Part shown: one piece after another, positions 60,349-64,000 of the stretch | How the letters are laid out: every line of letters starts with the position of its first letter | How positions within the stretch are numbered: the stretch's first letter is position 1 | Assembly: GCF_900142205.1 (NCBI RefSeq) | Contig: NZ_FRAA01000006.1 | Location: forward strand, 124,001 to 188,000 | Source: Reichenbachiella agariperforans | Lineage (GTDB): Bacteria; Bacteroidota; Bacteroidia; Cytophagales; Cyclobacteriaceae | Direction of reading: 5' to 3' | Length of the DNA: 64,000 bases | Program-made: the position numbers and the translations under genes | The notes under the pieces: model-generated | What the model saw: only the letters and a program-made list of their open reading frames with translations | The model's database searches: none | What the model was told of the DNA's origin: nothing

Positions 60349-60690
60349 ATGGTAAATATAGAGAAGCAGATAGATGAGCAGACGGGACACTATGAGATCA
60401 TAGTGATAGGAGAGGTGGATGCTTCTTCGTCCATTCATTTGGATGAGGCGCTCACCACGGCTATGACTGAGAGCAAACACATCTTAGTCGATCTACGAGG
60501 TTTGGATTATATCTCGTCGGCAGGCTTAGGCGTATTTATGTCTAACATTCAAGAGATAGAAGCTGAAGGGATTCGTTTCGTGTTGTTTGGAATGAAAGAA
60601 AAAGTATTCGAAGTGTTTGAGATACTTGGTTTGGATCAATTGTTAGTGATTAAAAAAGATAAAGAAGAAGCCTTGGAGGCGGTTAAATAA
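60349..60690 (+). CDS. STAS-domain anti-anti-sigma factor (RsbV/SpoIIAA-like)
   Basis: The 113-aa protein is a single STAS domain. The phosphorylatable serine lies in DLRGLDYISSAGLGVFM (S56 or S57). When dephosphorylated, such proteins bind and trap an RsbW-like kinase. It starts one base after the phosphatase stop codon and shares one base (TAATG) with the kinase gene. Confidence 0.92.
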   Translation: MVNIEKQIDEQTGHYEIIVIGEVDASSSIHLDEALTTAMTESKHILVDLRGLDYISSAGLGVFMSNIQEIEAEGIRFVLFGMKEKVFEVFEILGLDQLLVIKKDKEEALEAVK

Positions 60691-61097
60691 TGCACCAGTT
60701 CAAGACATCATGTGCTAAGGAGAAACTCAAAGAGATCCGTGCTTTCGTAGCGGAGACGCTGGGCAATATGGGGGTTTCCGAAAATGAATGCCACAAGATT
60801 ATTTTGGCGGTAGATGAGGTCTGTGCCAACCTCATTATACATTCAAACCAATGCGATGCATCCGAAAAGCTGGAGCTTTTTGTAGAGGATCATGGAGACC
60901 ACTGTGTGATATTTGAGATCATAGACCATGGCAAAGGCTTTGTCTATGACAGCTACAAAGAGCCAGATTTAGAGGAGATTATTCGTTCTCGAAAGAAGGG
61001 AGGGTTAGGGATCATGCTCGTTAGAAATATAATGGACAAAGTGGAGTTCAAAATAGAAAAGAATCGTAACATTTGTCGAATGATGAAGAAATTCTAA
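60690..61097 (+). CDS. Anti-sigma-type serine kinase (RsbW/SpoIIAB-like, GHKL ATPase)
   Basis: The 135-aa protein is a HATPase_c (GHKL) domain. The N-box is ILAVDEVCANLIIH (around 31-44), the ATP-lid G1 box IIDHGKGF (around 79-86) and the G2 region KKGGLGIMLVRNIMDKVEF (around 102-120). It should phosphorylate the STAS protein encoded next to it and, when free, bind a sigma factor or another target. No sigma factor gene is adjacent, so its target is unknown. The ppiC gene follows after one base. Confidence 0.92.
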   Translation: MHQFKTSCAKEKLKEIRAFVAETLGNMGVSENECHKIILAVDEVCANLIIHSNQCDASEKLELFVEDHGDHCVIFEIIDHGKGFVYDSYKEPDLEEIIRSRKKGGLGIMLVRNIMDKVEFKIEKNRNICRMMKKF

Positions 61098-61098
61098 A

Positions 61099-63057
61099 AT
61101 GACAATGAAGTTAAAATCTGTAATTACCCTTTTACTCTCCCTTACCTTTTTTTATACCCAAGCCCAGACCGATAGCAATCTGCTGTCCAAAGACCTGTTT
61201 CGTCTCGGTGATCAAAACTATGATCTGGGAACTTTCGAGTATTATTTTCTGAAAAATGCTGAACCACCTAGCGCGGATAGTGCAGAGTACAAGGTGGAGG
61301 AGTATTTGGATCTCTATGTCAAATTTAGACTGAAAGTACAGGAAGCTCAAGGGCTCGGTATGGATCAGAGCCCAGCTTTCATACAAGAACTCGAAGGATA
61401 CAAAAAGCAGTTGGTAGAACCCTACTTGATTGCTACCCAATACAACCAAAACCTATTAGAAGAAGCATACGATCGGTTGCAGTCAGAGGTGTCAGCTGCT
61501 CACATTCTGCTCAAAGTAGACGAAAATGCATTGCCATCCGATACTTTAGCGGTCTACAACCGCCTTTTAGGGATTAAGGCAGAGATCGCAGCGGGTGCGG
61601 ATTTTGCAACTATGGCAACCAGGTATTCCGAAGATCCCAGTGCAAAGATGAATCAGGGCAACTTGGGTTATTTTTCTGTGCTACAGATGGTTTATCCATT
61701 CGAAAATGCTGCTTATAACAACCCGGTAGGCACAGTCGTGGGGCCAATCAAAACCCAGTTTGGGTATCACTTACTAGAGGTCATCGACAAGCGTCCTGCT
61801 AGAGGGCAAGTCAAAGTAGCGCATATTATGATTCGTCATCAGCAGGATAGTGCATCGGATAAGGCAGAGCGAAAGATCGATTCGATCTATGAGAATCTAA
61901 AGGAAGGAAAGGACTGGAATGAGCAGTGCAAGATGTACTCCGAGGACAAGAGTTCAGTTAACAATAATGGTGAGATGCGATGGTTCGGGACGGGGGCTTT
62001 GGTGCCGGAGTTTGAGGATGCGGCATTTGCTTTACAGAACCCAGGAGACATGAGTGAGCCAGTGGAGACGCGGTTTGGGTGGCATATTATAATGCTGCTG
62101 GAGAAAAAGCCTGTTGGGAGTTTCGAGGACATGCAGGCAGAATTAGAGCAGCGTGTCAAGCGGGATAGCAGATCAAAAGCGACACAATCTGTGGTGATCA
62201 CTACGCTCAAAAAAGAACATGCCTATCAGTTGGATTCAGTGGTTTGGCGGGAGGCGCTATCTGCTATGGATTCTACTGTGAAGATGGGGCAGTGGAGTTA
62301 CGACACGACGAGTACAACGCTTGCCAATGCGCTCTTTACGCTGGAAGATCAGGAATACACTGTTGGAGACTTTTATGCTTTTGCGGAGGAGAATCAACGA
62401 AACAGACAGTCTGCAGATTTGGAAGCGTATAAGCGACAGCTCTACCAGCGCTTCGAGACCAAACGTATTTTGGATGCAGAGATGCTTTTCGTCGAGCAGA
62501 ACAATGTGGAGTATCAGCGGATTTTGGATGAATACAGGAGCGGTATTTTGCTGTTTAACCTGATGGAGAAGGAGGTCTGGCAAAAAGCATTGACGGATAG
62601 TGTAGGGCTACAGGACTATTATGAATCCAACAAGGATGTCTATGTTTCTGAGGAGTTCCTACAGGTACGGAAATTGACCGCAGAGGACAAAGCGGTTTTG
62701 GATAGTGCGAGCAGTTACCTGAGCTTTTCAAATTCCCAGTTGGATAGTCTATTCAATTCCCAAGAAGCTTTAGCTTTGCAAATTGATGATTTGAAAATTA
62801 AGAAAGGAGAAGTTGATTTTCTTGATCAAAACTGGACGGTGGGCAATCACCGCCAATCTACGGAGGATTATCACATCCTATGGGTGGTCAGCAAAGTGAT
62901 TCCTGCTGCACAGCGACCATTGGACAGTGTGAGAGGTCTCGTGATTTCAGATTATCAAATGGAACTAGAGCAACTATGGATTGCGCAATTGCGCAAAAAG
63001 TACCCATATAAGCTGAACAAAAAAGTACTGAAGAGTTTTGTTAAAACATTCAATTAA
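61099..63057 (+). CDS. Periplasmic peptidyl-prolyl isomerase with two parvulin domains
   Basis: The 652-aa protein has a signal peptide (about 1-22) and two consecutive parvulin (PpiC) rotamase domains (about 133-232 and 235-340): SAAHILLKV, GNLGYFSVLQMVYPFE and FGYHLLEVID, then VAHIMIRHQ, GEMRWFGTGALVPEFE and FGWHIIMLLE. The remaining about 310 residues are helical and could be a chaperone part. It acts on outer-membrane or surface proteins in the periplasm. It begins one base after the RsbW-like gene, so it may be co-transcribed with that module, and overlaps the next gene by 20 bases. Confidence 0.92.
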   Translation: MTMKLKSVITLLLSLTFFYTQAQTDSNLLSKDLFRLGDQNYDLGTFEYYFLKNAEPPSADSAEYKVEEYLDLYVKFRLKVQEAQGLGMDQSPAFIQELEGYKKQLVEPYLIATQYNQNLLEEAYDRLQSEVSAAHILLKVDENALPSDTLAVYNRLLGIKAEIAAGADFATMATRYSEDPSAKMNQGNLGYFSVLQMVYPFENAAYNNPVGTVVGPIKTQFGYHLLEVIDKRPARGQVKVAHIMIRHQQDSASDKAERKIDSIYENLKEGKDWNEQCKMYSEDKSSVNNNGEMRWFGTGALVPEFEDAAFALQNPGDMSEPVETRFGWHIIMLLEKKPVGSFEDMQAELEQRVKRDSRSKATQSVVITTLKKEHAYQLDSVVWREALSAMDSTVKMGQWSYDTTSTTLANALFTLEDQEYTVGDFYAFAEENQRNRQSADLEAYKRQLYQRFETKRILDAEMLFVEQNNVEYQRILDEYRSGILLFNLMEKEVWQKALTDSVGLQDYYESNKDVYVSEEFLQVRKLTAEDKAVLDSASSYLSFSNSQLDSLFNSQEALALQIDDLKIKKGEVDFLDQNWTVGNHRQSTEDYHILWVVSKVIPAAQRPLDSVRGLVISDYQMELEQLWIAQLRKKYPYKLNKKVLKSFVKTFN

Positions 63058-63904
63058 TATTGCCCTATTGCTGAGTCTAGTCTTATTTGGCTGTGAGAAA
63101 CTCTATGCTCCGTTAGAACCAGTTGTCGAAGAGGACAAGAAGGCCATAGCTCGCGTCAATGAGGTGTACCTGTATGAAGATGATATCGAAGGGTTGACAG
63201 GCTCAGGGAGTACTGATAGTGCTCAGATCATTCAGAAGTACGTTGATTCGTGGATTAGAAAGCAATTAACAATTTCACGCGCTTCGCAAGAGATCGATTT
63301 TGATGAGGCGAATATCGAACGCAAAGTACTAGACTATCGCTATGCACTGATGGTTCATGAGTTTGAAAAGTACTACGTGAACCAGCGTTTGGAGAAGAAT
63401 ATCTCAGAAGATGAAATCAAGACCTATTACGACGATAAGTTTGAAAATTTTATTCTCCGACAAAACATCATCAGGTGCCTTTATGCGGTAGTACCTGCCG
63501 AAGCGCCTCAGATGGATAATTTTCGCAAGCTGATTCGCTCCTACCCTAATTCTGACCTAGAAGAGATCCAATCTTATTGTTATCGGTTTGCCTCTCAGTC
63601 TTCGCTGGAGACGGAGCTGTGGCTCAATTTCGATGAAGTGATCGCTAGCACACCCTTTGCCAATGTGCAGGACAAGGTCACCTTTTTAAAAAACAATAGC
63701 TACATAGAGAGCTCGGATGAATCCAACTATTACTTCATACGCTTGCTTGATTATAAAATTTCCAATCAAATTTCTCCATTGGAATACATCCATGACAACA
63801 TAGAAAGCATTCTAATCAATAAGAAGAAGGTCGAACTGAGGAGACAGCTAGAGGAGGACCTATTAAAGAACGCAAAAGAGAACAATGAATTCGAAATATA
63901 TTAA
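63038..63904 (+). CDS. SurA-like lipoprotein of the parvulin cassette
   Basis: The 288-aa protein starts with a TTG inside the end of the upstream gene (20-base overlap). This start gives a lipoprotein signal (lipobox LFGC, C19), and no ATG does. The mature part contains a SurA_N-like helical segment (IARVNEVYLYEDDIEGLTG, about 37-55, then RKQLTISRASQEIDFDEANIERKV). The expected rotamase motifs (GGxLGW, FGYHI) are absent, so it is a chaperone-like companion rather than an isomerase. It overlaps surA by 20 bases. Position between two parvulin-type genes supports a role in outer-membrane protein biogenesis. Confidence 0.8.
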   Translation: MLKHSINIALLLSLVLFGCEKLYAPLEPVVEEDKKAIARVNEVYLYEDDIEGLTGSGSTDSAQIIQKYVDSWIRKQLTISRASQEIDFDEANIERKVLDYRYALMVHEFEKYYVNQRLEKNISEDEIKTYYDDKFENFILRQNIIRCLYAVVPAEAPQMDNFRKLIRSYPNSDLEEIQSYCYRFASQSSLETELWLNFDEVIASTPFANVQDKVTFLKNNSYIESSDESNYYFIRLLDYKISNQISPLEYIHDNIESILINKKKVELRRQLEEDLLKNAKENNEFEIY

Positions 63905-64000
63905 GGCAAGTCTGATCATGTTGCTACTGACCTGTTCGGTAGCGATGGGACAAAAGGCAGACAAGGGAGTGGTGATAGACAAGATCATCGCCAAGGTGGA
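63885..64000 (+). CDS. surA: SurA-type periplasmic chaperone, N-terminal fragment
   Basis: Only 38 complete codons are inside the window. They encode a signal peptide (hydrophobic run about 9-20, likely cut after VAMGQ) and the start of the mature SurA N-domain, VVIDKIIAKV, which matches the usual opening of SurA (VVDKIIAVVDN-like). The gene overlaps the upstream lipoprotein gene by 20 bases. The remainder lies beyond the window edge, so parvulin domains cannot be checked. Confidence 0.8.
   Translation, partial: MNSKYIKASLIMLLLTCSVAMGQKADKGVVIDKIIAKV

Noticed and set aside
1-64000. tRNA genes, CRISPR arrays, transposons, prophage or toxin-antitoxin pairs
   Set aside because: I read the intergenic regions for T-loop-like motifs, regularly spaced repeats, inverted repeats bounding transposases and small paired genes, and saw none.

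Overview
The window looks like a chromosomal segment of a Bacteroidota bacterium, most likely of the Cytophagales (Reichenbachiella-like) and probably marine or polymer-degrading. The evidence is the type IX secretion (T9SS) genes sprA, porU and porV, a SusC/SusD polysaccharide utilisation locus, Bacteroidota-only families (DUF4837, DUF6377), few purine-rich Shine-Dalgarno sequences, and several copies of the Bacteroidota promoter element TAnnTTTG. Coding density is high. I saw no tRNA, rRNA, CRISPR array, insertion sequence or prophage, and no gene-free stretch longer than 300 bases. The first and last genes are cut by the window edges.

Layout. 0-5 kb: end of a CNNM/CBS membrane protein, a PpiD-type periplasmic chaperone, a DUF493 protein, a small secreted protein of unknown function, and purB on the opposite strand. 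5.3-17.3 kb: a compact glycan locus with a membrane-tethered DUF6377 regulator, SusC, SusD, a PKD-domain lipoprotein and three consecutive GH30 lipoproteins. The first two GH30 genes are a tandem duplication, and the set suggests a beta-glucan with beta-1,6 linkages (laminarin or pustulan type). 17.3-24.5 kb: small metabolic and stress genes: a sugar-nucleotide epimerase, APS reductase (cysH), a 6-pyruvoyl-tetrahydropterin synthase/folE/DinB operon, an SDR protein lacking its catalytic tyrosine, a lipoprotein, a LiaF-like membrane protein, YceI and a VOC protein.

24.6-40.4 kb: a long co-directional run of tatA, gatA, an MltD-like transglycosylase, a DUF4837 lipoprotein, maeB, ruvA, sprA (2351 aa, the T9SS outer-membrane channel), gcvH, a VanZ-like gene and a TonB protein, ending in a 50-bp palindromic terminator. 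40.4-45.7 kb, minus strand: an FAD oxidoreductase, a 1080-aa fusion of degenerate peptidase, TolB-like propeller and outer-membrane barrel, and yicC. 45.7-53.0 kb: an MBL hydrolase with pssA, then porU and porV followed by a translationally coupled M16 protein with no zinc motif. 53.0-56.5 kb, minus strand: hemA and a WG-repeat protein. 56.7-64 kb: guaB, a partner-switching module (membrane SpoIIE phosphatase, STAS antagonist, RsbW-like kinase) and a three-gene parvulin/SurA chaperone cassette.

Taken together, much of the window serves the cell envelope: T9SS export (SprA, PorU, PorV), outer-membrane folding (PpiD, two-domain parvulin, SurA), TonB energisation of SusCD-type uptake, and wall turnover. 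Nothing here is a clearly foreign defence or mobile system. The least-explained parts are the pseudo-enzymes (the peptidase-MA/TolB/barrel fusion, the M16 protein behind porV, the SDR without its Tyr), the partner-switching module with no sigma factor nearby, and a palindrome over the predicted start site of the yceI transcript.
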